In this document: piece after piece, positions 13,688 to 20,883 of the stretch
How the letters are laid out: every line of letters begins with the position of its first letter
How positions within the stretch are numbered: the first letter of the stretch is position 1
Source of the DNA: Clostridia bacterium
GTDB taxonomy: Bacteria; Bacillota_A; Clostridia; Oscillospirales; CAG-272
Assembly: GCA_017501175.1 (NCBI GenBank)
Contig: JAFVXK010000031.1
Location: 1-32,469, forward strand
DNA: 32,469 bases
Direction of reading: 5' to 3'
Program-made: the position numbers and the translations under genes
Notes under the pieces: generated by a model
What the model saw: the letters and a program-made list of their open reading frames with translations, nothing else
Database searches by the model: none
What the model was told of the DNA's origin: nothing

Positions 13688-15697
13688 ATGAAATTCACAA
13701 AAAGTTTAATTCTAATGGTTTTGACGGTATCTACGTTATTTGTCCTCGCGTCTTGTGGCGAGTGCAAGCACGAGGATACCAATTGGCACACTGTCAATGA
13801 GCCAACTTGTGCAAGCGAGGGCGCACGTCAAAGAGTGTGTAAGGATTGCGGTGATATATTGAAAACCGAAAACCTTGAGAAAACTGAACATACTTTTAAT
13901 AAAACGGTTGGCGGTGAAGAAGTATGTACCGTCTGCGGATACGTAATCAATCAGTCAACCGGCATATCCTTTAAGACGCTTGCGGTATCCGGAACAAACG
14001 CTTACGGTAAGGTAGCCAATGATATCGAAACATTTTCCTTCACAAACGAGATAGTAGCGGTTGGTGGAGCAAAATACACAGTTTCGACAAAAATAACCGG
14101 AGAAAATCCTATTACATCCAAAACCATCGAGCTTGAATCTGGTGATAATACCGTATATGTCACCGAGATGATTGACGGAGAGCCTACCACGGTTTATAAG
14201 GTGGTTATTAGAAGAATACCTGTTTATGAAGTAACATTTTATACAGCCGGCGCAATAGCGGTTGAGAGCCAATTTGTAGAAGAGGGGAGCTTTGCTACGA
14301 TGCCGGAGGCTCCCGTGAAGATCGGATATGATTTTGCCGGTTGGAACTATGACTTTAACACGCCGATAACGGAAGATATAACCATAACGGCGAAGTATAT
14401 CGTTAAACCGGAAATGGCTGCCTTTAACTTCATATCATCAGAAAAAAACTGTGAAATCACCGGAATCAAAGATAGAACGGCAACTAAAATTGTAATTCCC
14501 GATTATGTTACGATAATCGGATATGGTGCGTTCTGCGAGTGCGCAGGTCTAACTAGTGTAGTAATCCCCGATAGCATATCCTACATTGACGGTTACACGT
14601 TCAGTGGCTGCACTAACCTTACAAGCATAATACTCCCCGACAGTGTAACCAGCATCGGACCCTGCTCGTTCTCTGATTGTAGTAGCCTTGTGAATATAGA
14701 AATTCCCGATAGCGTAACAAGAATTGATAATTATGCGTTTGCCGGTTGTAATAGCCTTACGAGCGTAGAAATTCCCGATAGCGTAACAAGCATCGGCTCT
14801 TCTACGTTCTATAATTGCTCTAGCCTTACGAGCGTGACAATCGGCAATAGCGTAACGAGTATAGGTGATTCTGTATTCGAAGGTTGCACCAGCATTATGA
14901 GCGTAGCTCTTGGCAATGGTATAACAAAAATTCAAAATGATTTGTTTTCGGGACTCGCAAGCCTTACGACCCTTACCATCGGAAAAGGTGTAATAAGCGT
15001 TGCTTCGTCTGCGTTTGAAGAATGTGGTAGCTTGAAGGACGTGTATTACATGGGAAGTATAGCAGAGTGGTGTAATATATCGTTTAGTAATTATGGGTCG
15101 AACCCGATGACCGCTGGGGCTAATCTTTACATTGATGGAAACCTTGTAAGAGAACTCATGATACCTGATACGGCAACGGAGATTAAGAAGTATGTCTTTG
15201 CCGGATGTAGCAGTCTTGTGAGTTTAGTAATTCCCGACAGTGTAACCAGCATCGGACCTCGCTCGTTCTCTGATTGTAGTAGCCTTGTGAGTATAGAAAT
15301 TCCCGATAGCGTAACAAGAATTGATAATCATGCGTTTGCCGGTTGTAATAGCCTTACGAGCGTAGAAATTCCCGATAGCGTAACAAGCATCGGTAAATCT
15401 GCGTTCACCGGTTGTAGCAGCCTCGTGAGCGTTACCATGGGAAATGGAGTAACAAGCATCGGCGATGTGGCGTTTCGCGATTGCAGTAGCCTCGTGAGCG
15501 TTACCATTGGAAATGGAGTAACAAGTATCGGATATGAGGCGTTCCGTGATTGCAGTAGCCTTACGAGCATAAAATACCGCGGAACAGAGGCGCAGTGGAA
15601 TGCAATATCCAAGGGCTCTAGCTGGAGTTACCGCACAGGCAACTATACTATAACATACGAAAGCGGCAATGTCGGCAATTGGCAGCCTATTCCATAA
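13688..15697 (+). CDS. BspA-type leucine-rich repeat lipoprotein
   Basis: The 669-residue protein starts with a lipoprotein signal (lipobox LASC, Cys23). A Cys-rich region (about 26-92, several CXXC pairs) follows, then an InlB/B-repeat-like domain (about 178-235, YDFAGWN). A long array of BspA/LRR_5 repeats runs from about 240 to 640, with units like IPDSVTSIG, SAF, GCSSLTSV. A 161-bp stretch at 14636-14796 recurs at 15233-15393 with only four mismatches, a recent internal duplication. Such proteins sit on the cell surface, and often bind host or other cells' ligands; the ligand is unknown. GGAG lies before ATG. Confidence 0.9.
   Translation: MKFTKSLILMVLTVSTLFVLASCGECKHEDTNWHTVNEPTCASEGARQRVCKDCGDILKTENLEKTEHTFNKTVGGEEVCTVCGYVINQSTGISFKTLAVSGTNAYGKVANDIETFSFTNEIVAVGGAKYTVSTKITGENPITSKTIELESGDNTVYVTEMIDGEPTTVYKVVIRRIPVYEVTFYTAGAIAVESQFVEEGSFATMPEAPVKIGYDFAGWNYDFNTPITEDITITAKYIVKPEMAAFNFISSEKNCEITGIKDRTATKIVIPDYVTIIGYGAFCECAGLTSVVIPDSISYIDGYTFSGCTNLTSIILPDSVTSIGPCSFSDCSSLVNIEIPDSVTRIDNYAFAGCNSLTSVEIPDSVTSIGSSTFYNCSSLTSVTIGNSVTSIGDSVFEGCTSIMSVALGNGITKIQNDLFSGLASLTTLTIGKGVISVASSAFEECGSLKDVYYMGSIAEWCNISFSNYGSNPMTAGANLYIDGNLVRELMIPDTATEIKKYVFAGCSSLVSLVIPDSVTSIGPRSFSDCSSLVSIEIPDSVTRIDNHAFAGCNSLTSVEIPDSVTSIGKSAFTGCSSLVSVTMGNGVTSIGDVAFRDCSSLVSVTIGNGVTSIGYEAFRDCSSLTSIKYRGTEAQWNAISKGSSWSYRTGNYTITYESGNVGNWQPIP
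14636..14796 (+). repeat. Internal direct repeat, copy 1
   Basis: Matches 15233-15393 with four substitutions in 161 bases. It encodes nearly three LRR units. Confidence 0.9.
15233..15393 (+). repeat. Internal direct repeat, copy 2
   Basis: Second copy of the 161-bp block, 597 bp downstream in the same frame. Recombination between the copies would delete or add 199 codons without a frameshift. Confidence 0.9.
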
Positions 15698-15724
15698 AAA
15701 ACGACAGCAGCAGGCGAATAAAAC

Positions 15725-15768
15725 TGCCCAACTTCCTTATGAGAAGTTGGGCAATGCTTGCTTTTTCT
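15725..15768 (+). terminator. Terminator of the lipoprotein gene
   Basis: An 11-bp stem 15725-15735/15743-15753. The T-run (TTTTTC) is eight bases after the stem, so efficiency may be modest. Confidence 0.6.
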
Positions 15769-15771
15769 TAT

Positions 15772-15808
15772 GCAAAAACAAACGCCGCCTATATACAAGG
15801 CGGCGTTT
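15772..15808 (-). terminator. Terminator of the XRE gene at 15807
   Basis: A 10-bp stem 15780-15789/15799-15808. On the minus strand a T-rich tail (TTTGTTTTTG) follows. It overlaps the stop codon of the gene. Confidence 0.7.
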
Positions 15809-16052
15809 AAGGTTCAAGGTCTAAATGTCCGGAACTGAAAATCTCGTCATCTAAAAACTCGGTAAGAGAAATATTGAAACCTCTTGCAAGTAAAATTACG
15901 GTGCTCAAGGTTACCGTTTTGTTTCGTCCGTTCATAATACATTGCATACTTCCGTGCTGTATTCCCGATTCTTGCTCCAAGCGGTATTGGGACATATCTT
16001 TTTCACGCAACAACTTGGAAATACGCTTTGCAACTGCGTCATTTACTGTCAA
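15807..16052 (-). CDS. XRE-family HTH repressor of the SLOG module
   Basis: An 81-residue single-domain HTH protein (KRISKLLREKDMSQYRLEQE, then HGSMQCIMNGRN, TLSTVILLARGFNISLTEFL), followed by a short acidic tail. It begins with TTG; the choice rests on AGGGGG seven bases upstream and no in-frame ATG. It is divergent from the SLOG-fold gene, with three related operator sites in the 168-bp gap. By position it should repress both promoters. It belongs to the group of short XRE proteins common in clostridial accessory DNA. Confidence 0.85.
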   Translation of the reverse strand: MTVNDAVAKRISKLLREKDMSQYRLEQESGIQHGSMQCIMNGRNKTVTLSTVILLARGFNISLTEFLDDEIFSSGHLDLEP

Positions 16053-16083
16053 GTTGATACCCCCTAATATGAAGATTTAACTT

Positions 16084-16101
16084 CCGTAGATTAACCTACA
16101 T
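16084..16101. promoter_or_regulatory. Operator 1 of the XRE/SLOG module
   Basis: An imperfect 18-bp dyad related to operator 3, sharing its CCTACAT right half and GTAG in the left. It lies 32 bases before the XRE start, near that gene's promoter. Confidence 0.55.
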
Positions 16102-16132
16102 ATACATTCTATCAATAAATAGATAAAAATAT

Positions 16133-16150
16133 AAGAAGGCGTACCTACAT
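16133..16150. promoter_or_regulatory. Operator 2 of the XRE/SLOG module
   Basis: Right half ACCTACAT is identical to operator 3; the left half is degenerate. It lies just upstream of the SLOG gene's -35. Confidence 0.5.
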
Positions 16151-16154
16151 AATG

Positions 16155-16183
16155 TTGACTTTTTTGCAAAAATATGATATAAT
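16155..16183 (+). promoter_or_regulatory. Promoter of the SLOG-fold gene
   Basis: TTGACT (16155-16160), 17-bp spacer, TATAAT (16178-16183). It is flanked by operators 2 and 3. Confidence 0.85.
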
Positions 16184-16201
16184 ATGTAGGTACACCTACA
16201 T
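16184..16201. promoter_or_regulatory. Operator 3, perfect palindrome at the transcription start
   Basis: ATGTAGGT-AC-ACCTACAT, a perfect 18-bp palindrome directly after the -10 box, covering the expected start of transcription. Confidence 0.8.
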
Positions 16202-16220
16202 AAAAAGGGGGGCATGTGAT

Positions 16221-16676
16221 GTGATAGTAATCTTTTGCGGACACGCTCAATTTCGCAAGACAGAGGAATATGAGCAAAAAATACTTGCATTTTTGCAAGA
16301 AAAGGTAGGAAATGACCCCGCCGAGATGTATTTAGGCGGATACGGGGGCTTTGATGGTTTTGCATACGATTGTTGTAATAAATTCAAAGAAACGCACCCG
16401 AATATCCGTCTTATATTTGTTACACCTTATCTTACAGTCGAATATCAAAAAAATCACTTGGATTACCAAAAGACAAGATATGATGCGATTGTTTATCCTG
16501 AAATCGAGAATAAGCCACCGAGATACGCGATTACTTACCGAAACAAATATATGGTGGAAAAGGCAGATTTTGTTGTGGCTTTTATAACACACGATTGGGG
16601 CGGCGCGTATAAAACCTATCAGTATGCAAAGCGAAAGAAAAAGTTCATATTCAACATATCGGGCGAGGAATTTTAA
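16221..16676 (+). CDS. SLOG-fold protein, YpsA/DUF1273-like
   Basis: A 151-residue protein: MIVIFCGHAQF start, GGYGGFDGFA glycine-rich loop (about 37-46), IRLIFVTPYL strand, RNKYMVEKADFVVAFITHDW, GGAYKTYQYA and a final IFNI strand. This order matches the YpsA-like SLOG superfamily, Rossmann-like domains that bind nucleotide-derived ligands. Some members partner with effectors in conflict systems. GTG 16221 is chosen because AAGGGGGG lies eight bases upstream and transcription starts only near 16190, which excludes the longer frame from 16152. No effector domain is fused. Function here unknown. Confidence 0.75.
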   Translation: MIVIFCGHAQFRKTEEYEQKILAFLQEKVGNDPAEMYLGGYGGFDGFAYDCCNKFKETHPNIRLIFVTPYLTVEYQKNHLDYQKTRYDAIVYPEIENKPPRYAITYRNKYMVEKADFVVAFITHDWGGAYKTYQYAKRKKKFIFNISGEEF

Positions 16677-16821
16677 ATTTTGGTATCGGCAACGCCAACA
16701 GACATTTTGTTTTGCGTGAGCAACAATAGCGCGCTCACAACATCTTTTTGATGATAAAAGTCAGAGAAGTAGCTATTGTTTCAGCCACGGTAAGAATAGT
16801 TATAGTGGCGTTTGCAGATAT
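16677..16821. other. Non-coding stretch with several long-range dyads
   Basis: Complementary pairs: 16716-16721/16733-16738, 16722-16730/16772-16780 (9 bp), 16784-16788/16805-16809, and GCAACGCCA near 16689 with TGGCGTTTGC near 16806. They are partly mutually exclusive. The terminator at 16822 follows. It could be the 3' UTR of the SLOG gene or a separate RNA. Confidence 0.3.
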
Positions 16822-16827
16822 AGGCAT
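16735..16827 (-). CDS. Possible 30-residue hydrophobic peptide
   Basis: A minus-strand ATG opens 30 codons: start MPISANATITILTVAE, then a hydrophobic stretch, and end FIIKKML. One membrane helix with a short basic tail resembles type I toxin or holin-like peptides. The ribosome binding site (AGGG) is weak and the start overlaps the plus-strand terminator hairpin. Unproven. Confidence 0.2.
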   Translation of the reverse strand: MPISANATITILTVAETIATSLTFIIKKML

Positions 16828-16851
16828 AGGCACAGCCCTATGCCTTTTTTG
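16822..16851 (+). terminator. Terminator downstream of the SLOG gene
   Basis: A 9-bp stem 16822-16830/16837-16845, then TTTTTG. Confidence 0.8.
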
Positions 16852-16868
16852 TTGACACAAAATGACAA

Positions 16869-16890
16869 CAGCAGGCTTCAAAACCTGCTG
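16869..16890 (-). terminator. Hairpin after the germination gene
   Basis: Seven-bp stem 16869-16875/16884-16890. The minus-strand tail is only moderately T-rich (TTGTCATTTTG), so this is a weak terminator. Confidence 0.45.
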
Positions 16891-16911
16891 CTGTTTTCAT
16901 ACATATTAGAT

Positions 16912-18318
16912 TTACTCTTCAAAATCCTTTTTCCTTGTGCGGAAGAGGACTTTTTTCATTACGGCGGGGCGGAATGGCACGAGGGGGTAGAGGTAATGGA
17001 GCCTTCCGAAGACGGTGTTGTTCGTGGTGACGGCAATGGTGAAGACGAGAATTCCGAGGGCGAAGCCCCAAATGCCGAGGAAATATACGAGTGCGAGGGT
17101 GAGCATACGCATAAATTTGAAGGCGTAGCCGAGCTCGTAGTTTTGCTGGGCGAAGTTTGCTATGGCGACGAAAGCCATATAGAGTATCACGTCCTCGCAC
17201 AGCCACCCAACCCCGACGGCAAAGTCGCCAAGCAGGAGCGCTCCGACAACCGAGAGCGAGTTCGAGAGCATATCGGGGGTATTCATTGAGGCAATTTTCA
17301 GTCCGTCAATGGCAAGCTCCGAGAGAAACAGCTGGAGTATTATCGGCAGATACCCCGGCTCGTCGGGGACGAGAAATTTGAGGGCGTCGGGGAGCATTTC
17401 GGCGTATTCTATGCACAGATACCAAAGCGGCGTGACGACAACCGAGAAGATAAGTATCAGCGTTCTTATGATACGGAGGTACGTACCCGTCAGGGGCGGA
17501 AAGTAGTAGTCGTCGGTCTGCTGGAGATAACTGAAAATCGAGGTCGGAAGTATCATTACCTGGGGGGACGTGTCGCATATTACGAGAATACTTCCTTCCA
17601 TAAGCTGTGCTGCGGCGGTATCGGGGCGCTCTGTCGTGCGGATTTTGGGGAAGGGGTTCCACCAGCCCTTTTTGATAAGGCTTTCGGCAAGGCTTTGGAA
17701 GCCTAGGGTTAGGCTTTTGGGCTTCGCCTCGGCGAGCTTTTTTCTTGTTGCCTCAATCAGCTTTTCATCGGCTATTCCCGACATATAGCATATAACGATA
17801 TCGGTCTTCGATGCACCGCCGAGTCTGGTGTGCTCCATCGTCAGTCTTTCGTCGCGAATTCTTCTGCGAATAAGGGCGGTATTCATAACGAGCGTTTCAA
17901 CAAATCCGTCGTGCGCTCCCTGCATTACCTTGTCGCTCGTGGGCTCTGCGGTATCTCTCGCGGGGTAGGTGCGCGCATCGACGAGAATTGCCTCGCCGCC
18001 AAAGCTTTCGGCCAGCACTGCCGTCTGTCCTGATAGGACGGCAACTATGATTTCGTCGATATCCGAGCATCTTTCGACCTCGACGTAGGGAAGACGTCTT
18101 TCGACGTCCTCGGCGTTGAAGCCTTCCTTTAAATTCAGGAGAAACTGCATAACTCGTTGCATCTCTCCGTCCTTTGTGAAGCCGTCAATGTAGAAAAAGC
18201 ACATATCTCTATTTAGGACGGTGAGGTGTCTTTCGATAATGTCAAAGCTTTCGCCCGCGCGCAAGCTCTCGCGCAGCGCGCGTGTATTTTCGCTGTAAAT
18301 TTCACCTAGATTTCGCAT
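16912..18318 (-). CDS. GerA-family spore germination protein (SpoVAF/GerXA-like)
   Basis: The 468-residue protein has a cytoplasmic N-terminal half with the family phrases PFPKIRTTERPDTAAAQLMEG and SPQVMILPTS, then about five membrane segments, ending with YPLVPFRPAVMKK. GerA-type subunits sit in the spore inner membrane and take part in nutrient sensing or ion release at germination; SpoVAF-like members act with the SpoVA channel. No GerB/GerC or SpoVA partner is adjacent, so its exact class is open. I choose the second Met (18318), because GGAGGT precedes it by three to four bases while the first ATG (18336) has no ribosome binding site. Confidence 0.85.
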   Translation of the reverse strand: MRNLGEIYSENTRALRESLRAGESFDIIERHLTVLNRDMCFFYIDGFTKDGEMQRVMQFLLNLKEGFNAEDVERRLPYVEVERCSDIDEIIVAVLSGQTAVLAESFGGEAILVDARTYPARDTAEPTSDKVMQGAHDGFVETLVMNTALIRRRIRDERLTMEHTRLGGASKTDIVICYMSGIADEKLIEATRKKLAEAKPKSLTLGFQSLAESLIKKGWWNPFPKIRTTERPDTAAAQLMEGSILVICDTSPQVMILPTSIFSYLQQTDDYYFPPLTGTYLRIIRTLILIFSVVVTPLWYLCIEYAEMLPDALKFLVPDEPGYLPIILQLFLSELAIDGLKIASMNTPDMLSNSLSVVGALLLGDFAVGVGWLCEDVILYMAFVAIANFAQQNYELGYAFKFMRMLTLALVYFLGIWGFALGILVFTIAVTTNNTVFGRLHYLYPLVPFRPAVMKKVLFRTRKKDFEE

Positions 18319-18410
18319 AAGACCTCCGTTTTTCATATTATTTCACGGATAGGAAAATTTATGCGGTTTTGTCATAAGCTTGTCTTTTTTCTCATAGAGT
18401 TAAACGGACG

Positions 18411-18440
18411 AAAAAAATGGCGCGAAGCGTCAAGCTCCGC
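18411..18440 (-). terminator. Terminator of the abrB-type gene
   Basis: Seven-bp stem 18422-18428/18434-18440 with one G-T pair; a T7 tract follows on the minus strand. Confidence 0.7.
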
Positions 18441-18466
18441 GTCATTATGAATATTAAAGATATAAA

Positions 18467-18712
18467 TCAAAAGTCGTTTTTAATTTGCTGAAGACAGTCA
18501 GCGCAAATTCTCTTTCCCTTAAAATCAGAAATGTCAACACTGCTGCCGCAGAAAGTGCAGGTGTGCTGATACTTTGTAAGAATGATTCTATCATCTTCGA
18601 CGAATATCTCGACGGGGTCATTGCTTGAGATATACATCTTTTTTCTCATTTCCTTAGGAATAACAATTCTGCCAAGCTCGTCAATGTTTCTTACTATTCC
18701 TGTCGCTTTCAT
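18467..18712 (-). CDS. AbrB-type transition-state regulator
   Basis: The 81-residue protein begins with the AbrB swapped-hairpin DNA-binding domain (MKATGIVRNIDELGRIVIPK, about 1-50). A tail with CTFC and CADC follows, probably a zinc-binding knuckle. This form is typical of clostridial AbrB proteins, which repress post-exponential genes including those for sporulation. It lies next to and divergent from spoIIIAA. It has its own promoter (18763-18791) and terminator. Confidence 0.9.
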   Translation of the reverse strand: MKATGIVRNIDELGRIVIPKEMRKKMYISSNDPVEIFVEDDRIILTKYQHTCTFCGSSVDISDFKGKRICADCLQQIKNDF

Positions 18713-18762
18713 TTTTTCGTCCTTTTCTTTCTTGTTTTAAGATGCATACAACTACCATTATT

Positions 18763-18791
18763 ATATTAACACAAATTAGTTTTCTTGTCAA
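18763..18791 (-). promoter_or_regulatory. Promoter of the abrB-type gene
   Basis: Minus strand TTGACA (18786-18791), 17-bp spacer, TAATAT (18763-18768). No clear sigma-E promoter for spoIIIAA could be picked out in the same gap. Confidence 0.65.
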
Positions 18792-18903
18792 GAACTTACA
18801 GAAAATCTTGCGTAGAAAACTAACTATAAAACCAAAATTTTTTTGTTTAATATGTTGAAAAAAGAAACAAAAGAGTGAAATACGGATCGGAAAAGAATAA
18901 AAA

Positions 18904-19767
18904 ATGTCAAAAAACGTTCACATAATAGAAAGAATTTTGGAGCTTTTTCCGGCTCCTTTTGTGAGAGAAATCGAGGCAGTATCTCTTGGGCGACGGATTT
19001 CCGAAATAAGAATAAGACGAAGGGGACGCTCATCGATTGTAGCTTTCGGCAGGAGTATTCCTTTGTCATTTTCAGGCGAAAAATACATAGATAATATTTT
19101 TATGAGCGTATGCCGTGGGACACCCTACGCATACCGCGACAGTATTTTAAAGGGGTTCGTTCCTCTTTTTGACGGCGTCAGAGTGGGTGTAGCAGGTCGC
19201 GCGCGCTACGAGGGAGAGAGGCTTGTCGGAATTACCGACGTTTCCTCGCTGGTTTTCAGAATTCCCGCCGAAGAATGTGATTTTGCCTCTGAAATTTACG
19301 AGATTTGGCATCGCTCACGCGGAGGGCTTCTCATTTTTTCGGCGCCGGGCGGAGGGAAAACGACTGCTCTTCGCTCTCTTGCAGTGTCAATAGGGACGGG
19401 CGTTGGGGCAAGGCGAGTTGCGCTGATTGACGAGAGGGAGGAGCTCTTTTCGGACGAGCTTTCGGACGGCGAAATAGATGTGCTTTCGGGATACAGACGC
19501 GCGTACGGGATTTCTCTTGCGACCCGTACACTTAACCCCGAGGTGATAATAACCGACGAGATAGCTCCCGAGGACGCAGACGCACTTCTGCGGTGCGCGA
19601 ACTCAGGAGTGCCTATAATTGCCTCGGCTCATGCAGACAGCACGCGTGAGCTTATGCAAAGGTCGGATATCGAGCGTCTTGTGGAGCGAGGTGTTTTCGG
19701 GAGCTTTGCCCACGTTACGAGAGGCGACGGACGCTTTATATGCAAGGAGGTCTTCGTGGAAAAATGA
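18904..19767 (+). CDS. spoIIIAA: Stage III sporulation protein AA, ATPase
   Basis: The 287-residue protein has a P-loop APGGGKTT at 147-154, and a later LIDEREE and VIITDEI segment, typical of secretion-type ATPases. SpoIIIAA energises the SpoIIIA-SpoIIQ channel, which links mother cell and forespore. It is the first gene of the eight-gene operon. The ribosome binding site (GGAAAAG) is weak. The stop overlaps the spoIIIAB start. Confidence 0.93.
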   Translation: MSKNVHIIERILELFPAPFVREIEAVSLGRRISEIRIRRRGRSSIVAFGRSIPLSFSGEKYIDNIFMSVCRGTPYAYRDSILKGFVPLFDGVRVGVAGRARYEGERLVGITDVSSLVFRIPAEECDFASEIYEIWHRSRGGLLIFSAPGGGKTTALRSLAVSIGTGVGARRVALIDEREELFSDELSDGEIDVLSGYRRAYGISLATRTLNPEVIITDEIAPEDADALLRCANSGVPIIASAHADSTRELMQRSDIERLVERGVFGSFAHVTRGDGRFICKEVFVEK

Positions 19768-20258
19768 GCGCGTATTTCGGCATAATCGGGGCGATAGCGG
19801 TGACACTTGCCTGCTTGCTTTTGTCGGGTTCTTACTCGGCTTATATACGGCGGCGGGTGGCTGAATATTCCGCATATCTCGACTTTCTTCGGTTTATGCG
19901 AAGAGAGATTTCTTCATCTATCCCTACAACGCGTGAGCTTGGCTTCCGTTCAGGAGATTCGGTTTTGGAGGGGATTGGTTTTTTGCCTGCTCTTCGCGAG
20001 GGGGCGCTTATATCCGAGGCGTTTTCAAGGAGCAAAAAGGAATCTCTTATGAGCGAGGCAGACAGAGAAGCCCTCGGACATTATTTTTCGGAGTTTGGAC
20101 TTGGGACCTTGAATACCGAGCTTAGCTCTCTTGACGCTTGCATAGCTTCTTTTTCGGAGCGCGAGAGGGCCGAGCGCTCAGAAGCGCCACGGCGCATAAA
20201 GCTCGCGGCAACTCTTCTTATGCTTTTTGCAGCGGCTCTAACCGTTCTCTTAATATGA
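19764..20258 (+). CDS. spoIIIAB: Stage III sporulation protein AB
   Basis: A 164-residue protein with an N-terminal membrane anchor, a helical soluble region and a C-terminal membrane segment (AATLLMLFAAALTVLLI). The fold resembles GspF-like parts of secretion systems. I use ATG 19764, which overlaps the spoIIIAA stop (ATGA), rather than an ATG 24 bases earlier that sits on the AAGGAGG ribosome binding site. Confidence 0.9.
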   Translation: MSAYFGIIGAIAVTLACLLLSGSYSAYIRRRVAEYSAYLDFLRFMRREISSSIPTTRELGFRSGDSVLEGIGFLPALREGALISEAFSRSKKESLMSEADREALGHYFSEFGLGTLNTELSSLDACIASFSERERAERSEAPRRIKLAATLLMLFAAALTVLLI

Positions 20259-20308
20259 CATAGATACAGGAATATGATATATCCGTCGCGGGCGGAGTGG
20301 AGGTTGAA

Positions 20309-20503
20309 ATGGAAATTGAATTTATACTTAAAGCGGCAGGAATAGGAATGATAGTTGCCGTCGTATGTCAGGTGCTCTCAAAATCGGGGCGCGACGAGCA
20401 AGCTACGCTTGTGTCCATAACGGGAATAGTCATTTTGCTTTTGATGATAGTAGGTCAAATAGGCGAAATTATCAGCACTCTTCGGGGGATTTTTGGACTA
20501 TGA
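20309..20503 (+). CDS. spoIIIAC: Stage III sporulation protein AC
   Basis: A 64-residue protein with two hydrophobic helices (FILKAAGIGMIVAVVCQVL and a second near 40-58), as expected for the family. ATG 20309 is preferred over GTG 20297, because GGAGG (20299-20303) is five bases before the ATG and inside the longer frame. The stop overlaps the spoIIIAD start. Confidence 0.9.
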   Translation: MEIEFILKAAGIGMIVAVVCQVLSKSGRDEQATLVSITGIVILLLMIVGQIGEIISTLRGIFGL

Positions 20504-20883
20504 TACTCAAAATAACGGCTTTGGGTCTGCTTCTTGCTCTGATGGGTATTCTTTTGCGCTCATTTGGCTTTCGCGGAGCCGGCGCGTTTGCGGCTATTGG
20601 AATAGTAGCTCTCATTTCGTTTGCTGCAAGGGAGATGTCGGAGCTTGGCAAGCTTTTCGGCTACTCGGAGCTGTTTTCGGGGGAGGCTATGACGTATGTC
20701 AGCGCGATAATGAAAATTGTGGGCGCGGGTTACGTTTTCGGAATAGGGGCGGATATTTGCCGAGAGCTTGGCGAAGGCGGAATAGCTAACGGGGTTTTAG
20801 TGGCAGGGCGTGTCGAGATTTTCGCCATAACGCTACCTTATTTAAAACAAATTCTTGACATCGGAGCGGAGCTCATAAAATGA
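20500..20883 (+). CDS. spoIIIAD: Stage III sporulation protein AD
   Basis: A 127-residue membrane protein with three to four hydrophobic segments, related to SpoIIIAC (MILKITALGLLLALMGILL start). The start ATGA overlaps the spoIIIAC stop, and its end overlaps the spoIIIAE start by four bases. The same frame is open upstream, but out of register with the operon's coupling. Confidence 0.9.
   Translation: MILKITALGLLLALMGILLRSFGFRGAGAFAAIGIVALISFAAREMSELGKLFGYSELFSGEAMTYVSAIMKIVGAGYVFGIGADICRELGEGGIANGVLVAGRVEIFAITLPYLKQILDIGAELIK

Noticed and set aside
14400..15600. CRISPR or tandem DNA repeats in the lipoprotein gene
   Set aside because: The periodicity is explained by in-frame LRR protein units.
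16840..17289. 149-residue open frame antisense to the germination protein
   Set aside because: Highly acidic, unlike a real protein, and opposite to clear GerA-family sequence.
18830..18903. Sigma-E promoter for spoIIIAA
   Set aside because: Expected from known sporulators, but I found no convincing -35/-10 pair at the right spacing, so none is listed.
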